A DNA stretch of 43,898 nucleotides from Cyanobium sp. (GCA_007135755.1 SLIG01000158.1:1-43898); one strand, 5' to 3'. Counted from the first letter of the stretch, positions 1-8,304 are shown. Notes: generated by a model not told the origin, from the letters alone. Numbers and translations: made by a program.

Positions 1-84
1 ACTGGCGGCTCGGGCCGCCGGCCATTGAGCGCTGTTGGCAACGACGGTGGGTGCATGGCTGCGGCGGACCTGGCGGGGCCTCCA

Positions 85-1365
85 TCATTGCGGCCGGGCC
101 GGGGAGCCGGCTGGCGCACTGGCCCTGCTGAGGGTGGTGAGCCCCAGTCGCAGAGGGGTCTGCTGCTGGCGCCAGCGCCGGGCCACCAGCGGTCCCATCC
201 AGGGCGCCGCCAGGGCGAGCGCGCGCCGCAGCCCGCCCTGGTGGCGCAGCAGGGTGCCGCGCCGGGTCTCTTCGGCCTGCAGATGCTGGAGAGCTTCGCT
301 CTCCGGCCGCCGTCGCGCCTCAATCCGCTCCAGCGCCCCATCCAGGGCCTGCTCCAGGCTCTCGGCGCTTTCAGCCCCCGGCGACAGGGTTTCCAGCAGT
401 TCGTTGGCGGCGGTGCAGGCATCACGCAGCGCCAGGTTGATGCCCTGGGCCCGCACCGGACTCATCGGGTGGGCGGCATCCCCCAGCAGCAGCAGGCCGG
501 GACGCCACCAGCGCTCGGCCTGGCCCACCTCCACCCGCAGCGGCACCGGCTCCTGGAGGTCGCCAGCCGCCGCGCGCAACCAGGCCGCCAGCGGCTCGGG
601 GCTGAGGGCGGCGAAACGATCGGCCCAGGGGGTGGCGTGGTCCAGCGGGGTGCTGCGGCCATGGTTCCGCTCAGCGGCCTGGTCGCCGGTCCGCCGGTCC
701 AGCACCCAGCCCAGCTGCACGCCGCCGCCGGCGCTGTCGAAGGCGCTGAACAGACCTGTGGCCCCCACCACCGTGGTGAAGCAACCCTCCAGAGGGCTGG
801 GGTCGTGGCCATCCAGGCGGAACCAGAGCAGATCGATGGGGCTGCCGGCACGCCGCAGGGTCAGGCCCGCCTGCTGCCGCAGCCGTGACCCCCGGCCGTC
901 GGCCGCCACCACCAACGGCGCCTCCAGGGTTTGCCCATCGGCCAGCCGCACGCCCCGCACCCGGCCGCCGCTCCACAGCAGCCCCGAGGCCCGCACCCCG
1001 AGCAGCACCCGCGCTTCCGGCAGGCTCTGGAGTTCATGGAGCCAGTGGCGCAGCAGGGCCGGCTGGCTGATCAGCGTGCAGGGAAGCGCTGAGGGGGAGG
1101 CTTCCAGCGGCTCCGCCAGCCGGAACAACTCGCGCCGCTCGAGCACGAAGCGCCAGCCGGCCAGGGGCCGCTGGGGCACAGCCGCCGGCAGGGGCAGCAG
1201 CCCCATGGCCTCCAGGGCCGCCAGGCCGTGGGGCATCAGCGCTTCGCCCCGGAACTGGCGGTCCAGGCGCTCAGGCGCACTGGCCTCCACCAGGGTGACC
1301 GGCTGGCCGGCGCGGGCCAGCCGCAAGGCCAGGCTTGCGCCCGCCGGGCCTGCCCCCACGATCAC
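85..1365 (-). CDS. FAD-dependent monooxygenase of the UbiH/PHBH fold
   Basis: This 426-residue protein resembles flavin-dependent aromatic-ring hydroxylases such as UbiH and p-hydroxybenzoate hydroxylase. It opens with a Rossmann dinucleotide-binding motif (IVGAGPAGASLALRLARAG). It has a central DGRGSRLRQQAG segment and a C-terminal FAD-ribityl motif (GDAAHPMSPVRAQGINLALRDA, slightly shortened here to its core GDAAHPMSP...GINLALRDA). These three elements in this order define the family. The substrate cannot be read from the sequence; in cyanobacteria relatives act on quinones or tocopherol-type rings, or are unassigned. The start used here is a GTG immediately before the glycine-rich loop, so a few more N-terminal residues may be encoded upstream, overlapping the end of the next gene on the same strand. 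Confidence 0.85.
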   Translation of the reverse strand: MIVGAGPAGASLALRLARAGQPVTLVEASAPERLDRQFRGEALMPHGLAALEAMGLLPLPAAVPQRPLAGWRFVLERRELFRLAEPLEASPSALPCTLISQPALLRHWLHELQSLPEARVLLGVRASGLLWSGGRVRGVRLADGQTLEAPLVVAADGRGSRLRQQAGLTLRRAGSPIDLLWFRLDGHDPSPLEGCFTTVVGATGLFSAFDSAGGGVQLGWVLDRRTGDQAAERNHGRSTPLDHATPWADRFAALSPEPLAAWLRAAAGDLQEPVPLRVEVGQAERWWRPGLLLLGDAAHPMSPVRAQGINLALRDACTAANELLETLSPGAESAESLEQALDGALERIEARRRPESEALQHLQAEETRRGTLLRHQGGLRRALALAAPWMGPLVARRWRQQQTPLRLGLTTLSRASAPAGSPARPQ

Positions 1366-1396
1366 GATGGCCGACGGGGGGTCCGGGGGATCGGGC

Positions 1397-1639
1397 TTAG
1401 AGATAGGCGGTGTAGCTGGGCTGGGACTGGCCTTCGGGGCAGCTCTGGCCCATCAGTTCGCTCTTCTTGGCCAGCAGGTAATCAACCAGCTCCTGCTGCA
1501 CGTCCAGCAGCTCGCGGGTGCAGCCCCGGAACGCCGCACGGTGGCGGATGTCGTCGTGGCGGGTGTGCAGATCGCGCAGCATCAGCTGGATCGCGTCCAG
1601 GGTTGCGCGCTGCTGGCGGGTTCCGGAAGGGGCGGGCAT
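1397..1639 (-). CDS. Small conserved-type hypothetical protein (80 aa)
   Basis: I do not recognise a named family. The 80-residue product is mostly charged and predicted helical (for example LDAIQLMLRDLHTRHDD and LLDVQQELVDYLLAKKSEL), with no membrane segment or signal peptide, and ends in a short polar tail. It starts with ATG and lies 25 bp after the phospholipase-like gene and just before the monooxygenase gene, all on the minus strand, so co-transcription is likely. The coding case rests on its clean start, its helical composition and its fit between two real genes. It could be a small scaffold or regulatory protein, but no function is claimed. Confidence 0.65.
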   Translation of the reverse strand: MPAPSGTRQQRATLDAIQLMLRDLHTRHDDIRHRAAFRGCTRELLDVQQELVDYLLAKKSELMGQSCPEGQSQPSYTAYL

Positions 1640-1664
1640 CAGCGCTCACTTGCCTGGGAAAATC

Positions 1665-3029
1665 CTAGGCGGCGGCACGCTGGCCGCTGCCGCAGCGTTG
1701 CCGCATGCGCTCCTGCTTGCGCTGCAGGCGCTCGCTCACGCCCAGCTCGGCTCCGCTCCAGAGCCGGTCCACCTCGGCGCTGAAGTGGGCCGCGAGCTTG
1801 GGCGAATCGATCACCAGCAGGGTTTCATCGTTGCGGTGGGCCGCTGCCACGCTCCAGTTCAGGGAGCCCGTGATCACGCGCCGGCGGTCTATCACCGCCA
1901 GCTTGTGGTGGAGCTTGTCTCCGCTGGCGATCCGGGGCATGCCCACCCCCGGCAACGGGTCCCTGCGGGGGCGGTTCTCCGCCTGCACGATGCAGCGGTG
2001 ATCGGGCAGTTCGAGGCCGAGCAGATCCAGCACCTCGCTGAAGAAGCGGTTGGCGAAGACCGGATCCACCAGCAGCCGCACGCTGACGCCGCGCTCGTGC
2101 AGATCCCCCACCACGTTGCCCAGGCGCTGGGCGGAGAACACGAACAGCGCCAGGTCCAGCTGCTCGCCGGCTGTCTCCAGCAGTTGCTCCAGCAGGGCCA
2201 GGGCATGGCGCCCGTCGCTGGGGCTGTGGGGCGTGAACAGTACCCCCACCGGCGTGCTGCCAACCCGCACCCAGCGCAGTCCCTCGCTGTTCTTGGCAAG
2301 GCCGAAGCGGCTGTCCTGGGCGCCGCCCGGCCCATTGCCCCACAGGCGCTCGAATTCTTCTTGGAACAGTGCTGCCAGCTCCCGGCTCTGCAGCCGCAGC
2401 AGGTGGTTCACGTTCCCCCGCGTGCTGGGGGCATCGGGGTCGCCGTGGACGCAGGAGGCGGTGAAGTTGGTGGACCCGGTGATCACCTCCTGTCCATCCA
2501 CCACCACGAACTTGTGGTGCATCAGGCCACTGCCGGCGCTGCCATCGGCGGTGTCGTCGATCACCGGCACACCGCCGCGCTGCAGGATGGCCACCGCATC
2601 ACCCCAGCCCAGCGCCTGCAGCTGGGCCTGCCGCTGGCGCTGGCGGGGGCTGAGGCTGGCGGGGTGCTGGCTGCTCCAGGGGGCGCTGTAGGTGTTCTCC
2701 AGCACCACCCGCACCCGCAGCCCCTGGCGGTGGCGCTCCACCAGGGCCTCGGCGATGCGTGGCAGGGTGAGTTCCTGCACTGCCACCAGGATCTCGCGCT
2801 CGGCCCTGGTGATCGAAGCGAGCACGAAGGCCTCAAGGTCATCGCCCTGGCGCCAGCGGCCCGTGATCGGGCTTCGGTAGCGGGTGCGAACGTTGTGGTT
2901 GAAGGCCACCTCAATGCCCTCTGGCAACGGCAGCGGCGGCGGCGGTGAGCCCACCAACCTGGCTTCGGCGCTGCAGCCGGCCAGCAGGAGGGCCAGGGCA
3001 GCGGTCCAGGGGAAGCGAGCCAGTCCCAC
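1665..3029 (-). CDS. Phospholipase D-like lipoprotein with two HKD motifs
   Basis: The 454-residue protein has an N-terminal lipoprotein signal (hydrophobic ALALLLAGC, lipobox cysteine near residue 19), so it is probably anchored to a membrane facing the periplasm. Two phospholipase D catalytic motifs HxKx4D are present: HHKFVVVDGQ and HHKLAVIDRR. Each is followed by a variant of the GS-x-N segment (ITGSTNFT, ITGSLNWS). Two HKD motifs in one chain form one active site in this superfamily, which includes phospholipases, cardiolipin synthases and nucleases. The start is a GTG placed just before the signal peptide; longer in-frame extensions are Arg/Pro-rich and overlap the next gene, so I reject them. 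Substrate is unknown. Confidence 0.85.
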   Translation of the reverse strand: MGLARFPWTAALALLLAGCSAEARLVGSPPPPLPLPEGIEVAFNHNVRTRYRSPITGRWRQGDDLEAFVLASITRAEREILVAVQELTLPRIAEALVERHRQGLRVRVVLENTYSAPWSSQHPASLSPRQRQRQAQLQALGWGDAVAILQRGGVPVIDDTADGSAGSGLMHHKFVVVDGQEVITGSTNFTASCVHGDPDAPSTRGNVNHLLRLQSRELAALFQEEFERLWGNGPGGAQDSRFGLAKNSEGLRWVRVGSTPVGVLFTPHSPSDGRHALALLEQLLETAGEQLDLALFVFSAQRLGNVVGDLHERGVSVRLLVDPVFANRFFSEVLDLLGLELPDHRCIVQAENRPRRDPLPGVGMPRIASGDKLHHKLAVIDRRRVITGSLNWSVAAAHRNDETLLVIDSPKLAAHFSAEVDRLWSGAELGVSERLQRKQERMRQRCGSGQRAAA

Positions 3030-3144
3030 GGAGGTGTCGAGCGAAGGGAACCCGTTCAGGGTTGCCCCATCGTTTGGCCCAGGGGGGGTGCTCCGCCTGG
3101 GGGAGCTGAGCCGTGGCTGGAGGCTGGGGTGCCTCAGCGGTGCC

Positions 3145-4233
3145 TCAGAACCACTCGCTGGCGGCCTTGTCCGCCGGGTTGCTGTTGTCCTCGGGGGTGG
3201 TGCGGCTGAACTCCAGGGTGATGTTGCGCTTCTGTTCGCCGTCGGCCGCCACAGCCTCGATCGGATACAGCTGTTTGCCATCCCGGAAGGGAACCTGCAC
3301 GTGGAAGGTGCCGTCGGCCGAGAGGGGCACCTCCTCGCCGCCGATGCTCAGCCGCGCTGAGGGGTCGGTGGCCCCGTAGACGATCAGTTCGGCGTCGGCC
3401 ACCAGCCAGAAGGAGCGCTGCCGCGGTGCCACCCCACCGATGCCGGAGTCGCGGCCGCTGGCCCACAGGCCAGCACCGGACTGGTTGAGCGCGCTGGAGT
3501 CGTACCCGGAGGTGTCGAGCTCATGGAAAGCCTCCGAGCCGCGGCTGATGCGCCGCCACTGGGCCGTGGCGCTCTGATACAGACGCTCGTGCAGGCCGGT
3601 GTCGGCCGGTTCTTCGGCCAGAGGTGATGCCGCTGCCGGCAGCACGGGTCCTGGGGCGCTCTCGAGGGAGAAGGGCACGAACTGATCGAGGATCTGCTCG
3701 CTGGGGTGCAGGGCCGGAACCCGGGCCACCGAGGAGTAGGCCAGGGAGATCCAGCCGCCACCGCTGCCCTGGCGGTAGCCCAGCTCCACCCGGTAGTCAC
3801 GGTCGCTCAGGGGCACGGGGAGGTACCACTCGGTGGCATGGCTGTCGACGATCACCTCCTGGAGGGTGTGGGGGTGAACCGAGCCACCGGGCAGGCCGGT
3901 GACATCGGCCACCCGCAGGCAGAGCTGGGTGGCGCCGGCGGCCTGGGCGGAGGCGCGGTCGTCGTCGGAGATCTCCCAGAACACGTAGGCCCACTGGGGA
4001 TCACGGGGCAGAAACACCACGCTGGTTTCCGCCTGGGGCCTGGGGGCGGGCTCCATCTGGGCTTCCAGGGCCTGAAGGCTGGGCTCGTTGCTGCCCGCGT
4101 CCTGGCGCTCCTCAATGGCGGCCACCAGCTGGTCCTTGGATTTGCGGCTGTAGAGGGCCACGCCCAGGTCACTGGCAACCTGACGCAGTTGCCGCAGGGT
4201 CATGCGTGCCAGTGATCCGAGAGACTTAACCAC
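3145..4233 (-). CDS. DUF4912 domain protein with Rho-N-like N-terminus
   Basis: The protein (362 aa from this GTG) begins with a Rho-N-like helical segment (MTLRQLRQVASDLGVALYSR). A DUF4912 region follows (residues about 80-200), recognisable by the FLPRDPQWAYVFWEISDDDR segment. The C-terminal third carries a beta-rich sequence with LIVYGATDPSARLSIGG-type repeats. Families with DUF4912 have no defined biochemical role; the FWEIS segment is typical of carbohydrate-binding-like beta folds. I chose GTG at 4233 because a purine-rich AGAGA stretch precedes it; the ATG at 4203 is an equally reasonable start and would give 352 residues. It lies upstream of, and on the same strand as, the phospholipase-like gene. 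Confidence 0.8.
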   Translation of the reverse strand: MVKSLGSLARMTLRQLRQVASDLGVALYSRKSKDQLVAAIEERQDAGSNEPSLQALEAQMEPAPRPQAETSVVFLPRDPQWAYVFWEISDDDRASAQAAGATQLCLRVADVTGLPGGSVHPHTLQEVIVDSHATEWYLPVPLSDRDYRVELGYRQGSGGGWISLAYSSVARVPALHPSEQILDQFVPFSLESAPGPVLPAAASPLAEEPADTGLHERLYQSATAQWRRISRGSEAFHELDTSGYDSSALNQSGAGLWASGRDSGIGGVAPRQRSFWLVADAELIVYGATDPSARLSIGGEEVPLSADGTFHVQVPFRDGKQLYPIEAVAADGEQKRNITLEFSRTTPEDNSNPADKAASEWF

Positions 4234-4343
4234 AGCGAAATGTTCTCTTTGGGATTGGTGGCGCAACTCTGTCACCCCCGGCCGGAGCTGGACTGAGGCG
4301 GTCAGCAAGCACTGACGCCCCCTCCGGATCGGAAGCAGCCATG

Positions 4344-4367
4344 AAAAAGGCGACCTTGCGGTCGCCT
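4344..4367 (-). terminator. Rho-independent terminator downstream of cpcG
   Basis: On the minus strand a perfect 7-bp GC-rich stem (GGCGACC / GGTCGCC) with a 4-nt loop is followed by five T residues. It sits about 30 bp after the cpcG stop codon, in the right orientation to end cpcG transcription. Confidence 0.85.
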
Positions 4368-4394
4368 GTGCAGTGCTGAGCGCTCAGGACAGGA

Positions 4395-5159
4395 TCAGCG
4401 GCCGATGCTGCGGTAGGGCACCCGGGCCAGATAGTCCATGTCAGCACTGGCGGAAGCGCTGCTGGCGCGCATGGCCGGCAGGCTGCGCACCCAGTCGAGG
4501 TAGTCGGCCGGGGAGCCACCGCGGCGCTGGCGTGCCCGCTCCGGGAAGGCCCGGGCGGTGCCGGTGTACACCACCTGGGGGAAGCCCAGGATGTTGCGGT
4601 AGTAGGCGTCGTAGCGGGGGCTGGTGATGTTGAACGGCGTCTCGCCGAGATCACGGCTGCCAACCACCCGGTTGCGGTGGTAGGGAACGGTGTCGTAGCC
4701 GAAGGCTTCGAGGTATTCCTCGCTGTCGAGGATGTCGTCCACCATCCCCTTGACCCCGCGGGTCATGAGCACGGCCGACCAGGCGATCTCCTCGGCTTTG
4801 CCGTGGGTCTTGCGGCCCAGCAGCTTCTCCACCAGGTGGCGGGCCACCTTGTAGTTGCTGTTGAGGTTGTAGAAGCTGCGGTTGAACGTGTCCGAGAGAC
4901 ACAGGGAGCGGATGAAGTCGCGGACGGTGATCTGCCCGTCGCGCAGCTGGGATTCGAGCGTGCGGTCGCGGTCGACCTTGAAGGCGTGGAAGAAGATCTG
5001 GCGGTAGGCCGCTTCGATCACGAAGTTCTGATCCTCCCGGTCCATGGCCTTGTCCATGGAAGCGGCCTTGGGATCCTCGTCCGACCCGACCCGCAGGGGT
5101 TCAACCCTGGCGTTCTGGGTGATCGGCGCGTACTTCAGGAGAGGCAGGGCCACACGCAT
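4395..5159 (-). CDS. cpcG: Phycobilisome rod-core linker polypeptide CpcG
   Basis: CpcG attaches phycocyanin rods to the allophycocyanin core of the phycobilisome on the thylakoid surface. The 254-residue protein has the characteristic start (LPLLKYAPITQNARVE). A linker domain follows at about residues 45-180, with the family signatures IEAAYRQIFFHAFKVDRD, LESQLRDGQITVRDFIRS and FGYDTVPYHRNR. The C-terminal tail (from about residue 185) is the part expected to contact the core. Length matches the usual 230-270 residues. It lies 96 bp downstream of a bilin lyase gene on the same strand and is followed by a strong terminator. A single cpcG is visible here; other copies may exist elsewhere. Confidence 0.95.
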   Translation of the reverse strand: MRVALPLLKYAPITQNARVEPLRVGSDEDPKAASMDKAMDREDQNFVIEAAYRQIFFHAFKVDRDRTLESQLRDGQITVRDFIRSLCLSDTFNRSFYNLNSNYKVARHLVEKLLGRKTHGKAEEIAWSAVLMTRGVKGMVDDILDSEEYLEAFGYDTVPYHRNRVVGSRDLGETPFNITSPRYDAYYRNILGFPQVVYTGTARAFPERARQRRGGSPADYLDWVRSLPAMRASSASASADMDYLARVPYRSIGR

Positions 5160-5255
5160 TCAGCATCCATCGCTGGGATCGTAGAAGTGCGGCCCCGGTG
5201 GCACCGGACGCGGCCGGGCAGGGCTCACAGTCCGTAACGTTCAACACCGTTGCCG

Positions 5256-5882
5256 CTACCAGCCCAGGGGCGAGAGAGCCGTTGCGCCGTCGCTGTCTGG
5301 CCGACCGGCGGCGATCTCAGTGGCTGCTTCGCACTGGACCACTGTTGCCTCGTCCTTCACCCGGGTCTCCACGCAGAAGGAGGCGGTGTTTGAGAGGCCC
5401 TCCACCGTGCTGGTGCGCAGGCGCACGTCGGGGCCGGCGAAGCTGAAGCGCTCCAGGCTGTTCATGGTCTCGTAGCCGGTGGTGAGCAGCAGTCCGCCTC
5501 GCTCGTCCATGGCGAAGTGGCCGGCCACCGGGGCGGTTTCGGCGTAGCCCCGGTCGCGCAGCAGCAGGCCCTCACGCCCGAGCGTGTCGGTGGGGATCAG
5601 GCCGAACACGCTCTCCCCCTGGTGCGCCTCGCCGGCCTTGTCCCAGGCCATCGAGGCGCTCCAGGTGACCCGGCAGCCGCCCACCAGTCCACCCGGATCC
5701 TGGCCATGCAGCTCGGCAATGGCGATCAGCCGTGGATCGCCGGCGGCCAGTTCCACCACCTCGATCCAGGAGCCGCCGGCTTCGGCGCGGCGATGCAGGA
5801 GGTGGTGGCTGCTGCGCTGGGAGCGCCAGCGGCCGCAGCTCAGCCGGAAAAAGCTGATGGCGTCGGCGATCGGCTCGGACAC
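5256..5882 (-). CDS. Phycobiliprotein lyase, CpcS/CpeS family
   Basis: Lyases of this family attach phycobilin chromophores to conserved cysteines (usually Cys82 or Cys84) of phycobiliprotein subunits. The 208-residue product starts with the family hallmark FFRLSCGRWRSQRSSHHLLH and continues as a beta-rich, lipocalin-like chain (SVFGLIPTDTLGREGLLLRD, FCVETRVKD). The sequence does not show whether it acts on phycocyanin/allophycocyanin (CpcS) or phycoerythrin (CpeS) subunits, so no gene symbol is given. Its position directly upstream of cpcG on the same strand supports a role in phycobilisome assembly. Confidence 0.9.
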   Translation of the reverse strand: MSEPIADAISFFRLSCGRWRSQRSSHHLLHRRAEAGGSWIEVVELAAGDPRLIAIAELHGQDPGGLVGGCRVTWSASMAWDKAGEAHQGESVFGLIPTDTLGREGLLLRDRGYAETAPVAGHFAMDERGGLLLTTGYETMNSLERFSFAGPDVRLRTSTVEGLSNTASFCVETRVKDEATVVQCEAATEIAAGRPDSDGATALSPLGW

Positions 5883-5932
5883 GGCAGGGGGGCGTCTGTG
5901 GCGATGATCGCAGGGCGCTGGGGGTCTTCGCG

Positions 5933-6832
5933 GTGGCGACGGGGGTGGCGGCGGCTCTGCTGGCCGCCCTGGGCTGGACCCTGGCCAGCGGTCTCTGGCG
6001 GCGTCTGCCCACCTCCCTGGGGCCGGTTCAGCTGAACCTGCTCAAGAATCTGCTCGCCCTGGTGCTGCAGCTGCCCCTGCTGCTGCTGGCCCTGCCGGCG
6101 GTCGCGCCGGTTCCCCTGGCCCTGCTGCTGGTGAGCGGGGTGATGGGCATTGCCGCCGGCGACAGCTTCTACTTCGCGGCCCTGCGCCGCCTGGGCACCC
6201 GCCGCACCCTCACCGTGGAGGCCGGTGGGCCGGCCGTGACCAGTGCCGCCGGCGTGCTGCTGCTGGCGGAGGTGCCGGCAGCACAGCAATGGGCCGGGAC
6301 GGCCCTGGTGAGCCTGGCGCTGGTGCTGGTGGCGCTGCAGCGTCCGCCCCAGCTGCCAGCGGCTGCCGTGATCGCCAGGCCGCCATCGGCGGCGGCCCAG
6401 CGGCTGGGGCTGCTGCTGGCGCTGGTGGCCCTGCTCTGCGGCAGCGCTGGCGCCGTGTTGGCCCGGGCGGCGCTGCGCCTGCAACCGATGTCGCCGCTGC
6501 AGGCCTCCAGCCTGCGGTTGCTGGGAGCCTGCCTGGTGCTGCTGCCGCTGCTGCCGGCCCTGCTGGGCCCGGTCCTGTCCCGCCCCCAGCCGCGGCCGGC
6601 CGGTCGCCGCTGGCCCCTGGTGCTGGCGGCCACCCTGCTGGGCACCACGGCCGGGATCGGCCTGCAGCAGCTGGCGCTGTTGCGGCTGCCGGCGGGGCTG
6701 GCGGTGGCTCTGCTGGCCACCGCCCCCCTGATGGCCGTGCTGCTGGCACCGCTGGAGGGGGATCAGCCTGGGCCCGGAGGCTGGCTGGCGGCCGGGCTGG
6801 GGCTGGTGGGGGTGGTGCTGCTGGTGCGTTGA
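5933..6832 (+). CDS. DMT-superfamily (EamA-type) permease
   Basis: The 299-residue protein is almost entirely hydrophobic, with about ten predicted membrane helices arranged as two repeats of five. Each repeat resembles EamA domains; the first contains GDSFYFAALRRLGTRRT and the second GLQQLALLRLPAGLAVALLAT, both typical of the second to fourth helices of the repeat. Such proteins export or import small metabolites; the substrate cannot be inferred. The start is a GTG right before the first helix. Its 3' end overlaps the convergent 139-residue gene by 70 bp. Confidence 0.85.
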   Translation: MATGVAAALLAALGWTLASGLWRRLPTSLGPVQLNLLKNLLALVLQLPLLLLALPAVAPVPLALLLVSGVMGIAAGDSFYFAALRRLGTRRTLTVEAGGPAVTSAAGVLLLAEVPAAQQWAGTALVSLALVLVALQRPPQLPAAAVIARPPSAAAQRLGLLLALVALLCGSAGAVLARAALRLQPMSPLQASSLRLLGACLVLLPLLPALLGPVLSRPQPRPAGRRWPLVLAATLLGTTAGIGLQQLALLRLPAGLAVALLATAPLMAVLLAPLEGDQPGPGGWLAAGLGLVGVVLLVR

Positions 6833-7182
6833 TCCGCCTGGCGTCGGGCCCAGAGCACCAGCTGATCCAGGCTCAGTTCGAGGGGGCTGCAGCCCTGCTC
6901 AGCGGCGATTGTCTCCAGCTGCACGGCCAGGTGCTGCAGCTGCTGCAGCAACACCTCGGCGAACTCCTCGGCGCCGGCCACCGGCGGCTGAGCGAGCAGC
7001 CAGCGCCTGAGGGAGACCGGATCGGGGCAGGATCCCTGGCGCCGTCCGGCCGCCTCCTGCAGGCTGCGCAGGCCGTGGGCGAGCAGGCGCAGATGGTGGC
7101 GCTCCAGGGCCGGCAGCAGGGTGGAATCGAGCTGCTGCACCTCCGCGCTGGTGAGGGGACCGCTGGGCGGGCCAGCATCCAT
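6763..7182 (-). CDS. Hypothetical protein in operon with sufR (139 aa)
   Basis: No family is recognised. The product is helical and rich in Leu, Gln and Arg (for example VQQLDSTLLPALERHHLRLL and FAEVLLQQLQHLAVQLETIA), with a Ser/Pro/Thr-rich disordered tail. It starts 5 bp after the sufR stop codon on the same strand, which points to co-transcription with sufR. Its C-terminal tail is encoded antisense to the end of the DMT permease gene, a 70-bp overlap. The tail may be extended only because no stop codon occurs in that region. A link with Fe-S regulation is possible from position but unproven. Confidence 0.7.
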   Translation of the reverse strand: MDAGPPSGPLTSAEVQQLDSTLLPALERHHLRLLAHGLRSLQEAAGRRQGSCPDPVSLRRWLLAQPPVAGAEEFAEVLLQQLQHLAVQLETIAAEQGCSPLELSLDQLVLWARRQADQRTSSTTPTSPSPAASQPPGPG

Positions 7183-7187
7183 GGCGT

Positions 7188-7988
7188 TCAGGGCTGGGGC
7201 GACTGGGCTTCGCCAGCGTCGGGGCGGGGCAGCAGGCGGAAGCCGCAGGAATGGCCCTTCTCCAGCCGCCAGTGCACCCTGTCCACCTGGCAGTCGGGGA
7301 AGGTTTCGCGGATCAGCCGCAGTTCCTGGTCGCAGACGCAGGGGAACTGCTCGGCGATGCGCATCACTGAGCAGTGGAATTCACGCATCAGCCAGCCCTG
7401 GCCGTCAGGATCTGGGCTGCACTCGGCCACAAAACCCTCCAGGCGGCGCAGGTCCACCAGCTGCTGCAGTCGCTGGGGAAGAGAACCAGGCCCGATATGG
7501 GCCCGGTAGGTCGCCGCTTTCACATCGGCCTGCTGGCTGAGCAGCCGTTCGATGGCGTGGGGCGGCAGGGCCTGGGCCAGCGACTCCATCAGGCCGAGGG
7601 CGAAGGTCTCGCTGCCGTCGGGGAAATGGTCCTGGGCTTTGGCGGTGAGCTGCCAGCGGTAGCTGGGGCGGCCCGGCCCGCCTGTGGTTGCGCTCGCCTG
7701 CACCAGACCCTCCATCTCCAGTGTGCGGAGGTGGCGGCGCATGGCCTGCACGGAGATTCCCAGAAACTTGGCCAGTTGCGCGGCTGTGAGCTCCCCATGC
7801 CGGAGCAGTGAGGAGAGCACGGCTTCGCGGGTTGAGGCATCAGCTGTGGCTGCCGGAGCGGTGGGAGCCGCCGGCGGGTTTGCCGCTGGAGTGTGGGCTG
7901 CTGGCAGGTTGGCCGCTGGAGTGTGGGCTGCTGGCAGGTTGGCCGCTGGCAAATTGGCCGCTGGCAAATTGGCAGTGACGGTGCTCAT
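7188..7988 (-). CDS. sufR: SufR, Fe-S-sensing repressor of the suf operon
   Basis: SufR is a DeoR-type winged-helix repressor that uses a [4Fe-4S] cluster to control sufBCDS. The HTH lies at about residues 60-105 (LTAAQLAKFLGISVQAMRRH). Four C-terminal cysteines, Cys206, Cys219, Cys233 and Cys248, have the exact spacing C-x12-C-x13-C-x14-C typical of SufR cluster binding. It is divergent from ftrC-sufBCDS, the classic cyanobacterial layout. The oddity is the N-terminus: residues 7-41 are a tandem pentapeptide array (NLPAA / HTPAA) encoded by 15-bp DNA repeats, which normal SufR proteins lack. The ATG at 7988 precedes this array; a start after the array would need a non-ATG codon or lose little of the HTH. 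Confidence 0.93.
   Translation of the reverse strand: MSTVTANLPAANLPAANLPAAHTPAANLPAAHTPAANPPAAPTAPAATADASTREAVLSSLLRHGELTAAQLAKFLGISVQAMRRHLRTLEMEGLVQASATTGGPGRPSYRWQLTAKAQDHFPDGSETFALGLMESLAQALPPHAIERLLSQQADVKAATYRAHIGPGSLPQRLQQLVDLRRLEGFVAECSPDPDGQGWLMREFHCSVMRIAEQFPCVCDQELRLIRETFPDCQVDRVHWRLEKGHSCGFRLLPRPDAGEAQSPQP
7866..7970. repeat. 15-bp tandem repeat array inside sufR
   Basis: Seven 15-bp units, in two alternating types, fill this stretch. On the plus strand they read GGCAAATTGGCCGCT or GGCAGGTTGGCCGCT, alternating with GGAGTGTGGGCTGCT. On the sufR strand they encode Ala-Asn-Leu-Pro-Ala or Ala-His-Thr-Pro-Ala. The last unit is degenerate. The array stays in frame and lies in the N-terminal extension ahead of the HTH. 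It belongs with the other 15-bp arrays in the window. Confidence 0.9.
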
Positions 7989-8174
7989 GCCCTCAAGCCG
8001 GGATCCAGCTGGTTCACCATGCCACGTGCCGGCAGCGGTTGGGGATTTGCCGGGGCAGGCTGCGCCGGGACCGGGACGGCACAATGCCAGTGGACCCATC
8101 GCCGGACCCGTCGCCCGAGCGCACCCAACACGCGTGCACCCAACAGCTGAATCGCTGCCCTAGGGTTGCGAGTA

Positions 8175-8194
8175 ACGAAACGCTTTTGTTTCGT
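8175..8194. promoter_or_regulatory. Probable SufR operator (inverted repeat)
   Basis: A perfect 7-bp inverted repeat ACGAAAC-gctttt-GTTTCGT with a 6-bp spacer lies in the sufR-ftrC spacer. SufR sites described in Synechocystis follow CAAC-N6-GTTG; here the inner core AAC-N6-GTT is kept with the same spacer length. The site sits in the most AT-rich part of the spacer, where a promoter is expected. Assignment to SufR is inference from position and architecture. Confidence 0.65.
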
Positions 8195-8208
8195 AATTGT
8201 CTGTTCCG

Positions 8209-8304
8209 ATGTCTGCTCCGATGCCTGGCGTTATTCCGGCACCGGTTTCAGCCCCACACGTCGCCCCACGCCCTCGCGTTTCTGCCCCGGCCGCCTGCGC
8301 TTGA
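8209..8304 (+). other. Possible small Ala/Pro-rich ORF (31 codons) upstream of ftrC
   Basis: An ATG opens a 31-codon frame rich in Ala, Pro and Val (starts MSAPMPGVIPAPVSAPHVAP) ending in TGA at 8302-8304. No ribosome binding site is obvious, and the composition resembles random translation of GC-rich DNA. It may be a leader ORF or simply non-coding. Confidence 0.15.

Noticed and set aside
1-84. Left edge of the window
   Set aside because: Eighty-four bases downstream of the monooxygenase stop codon contain no recognisable gene or hairpin.
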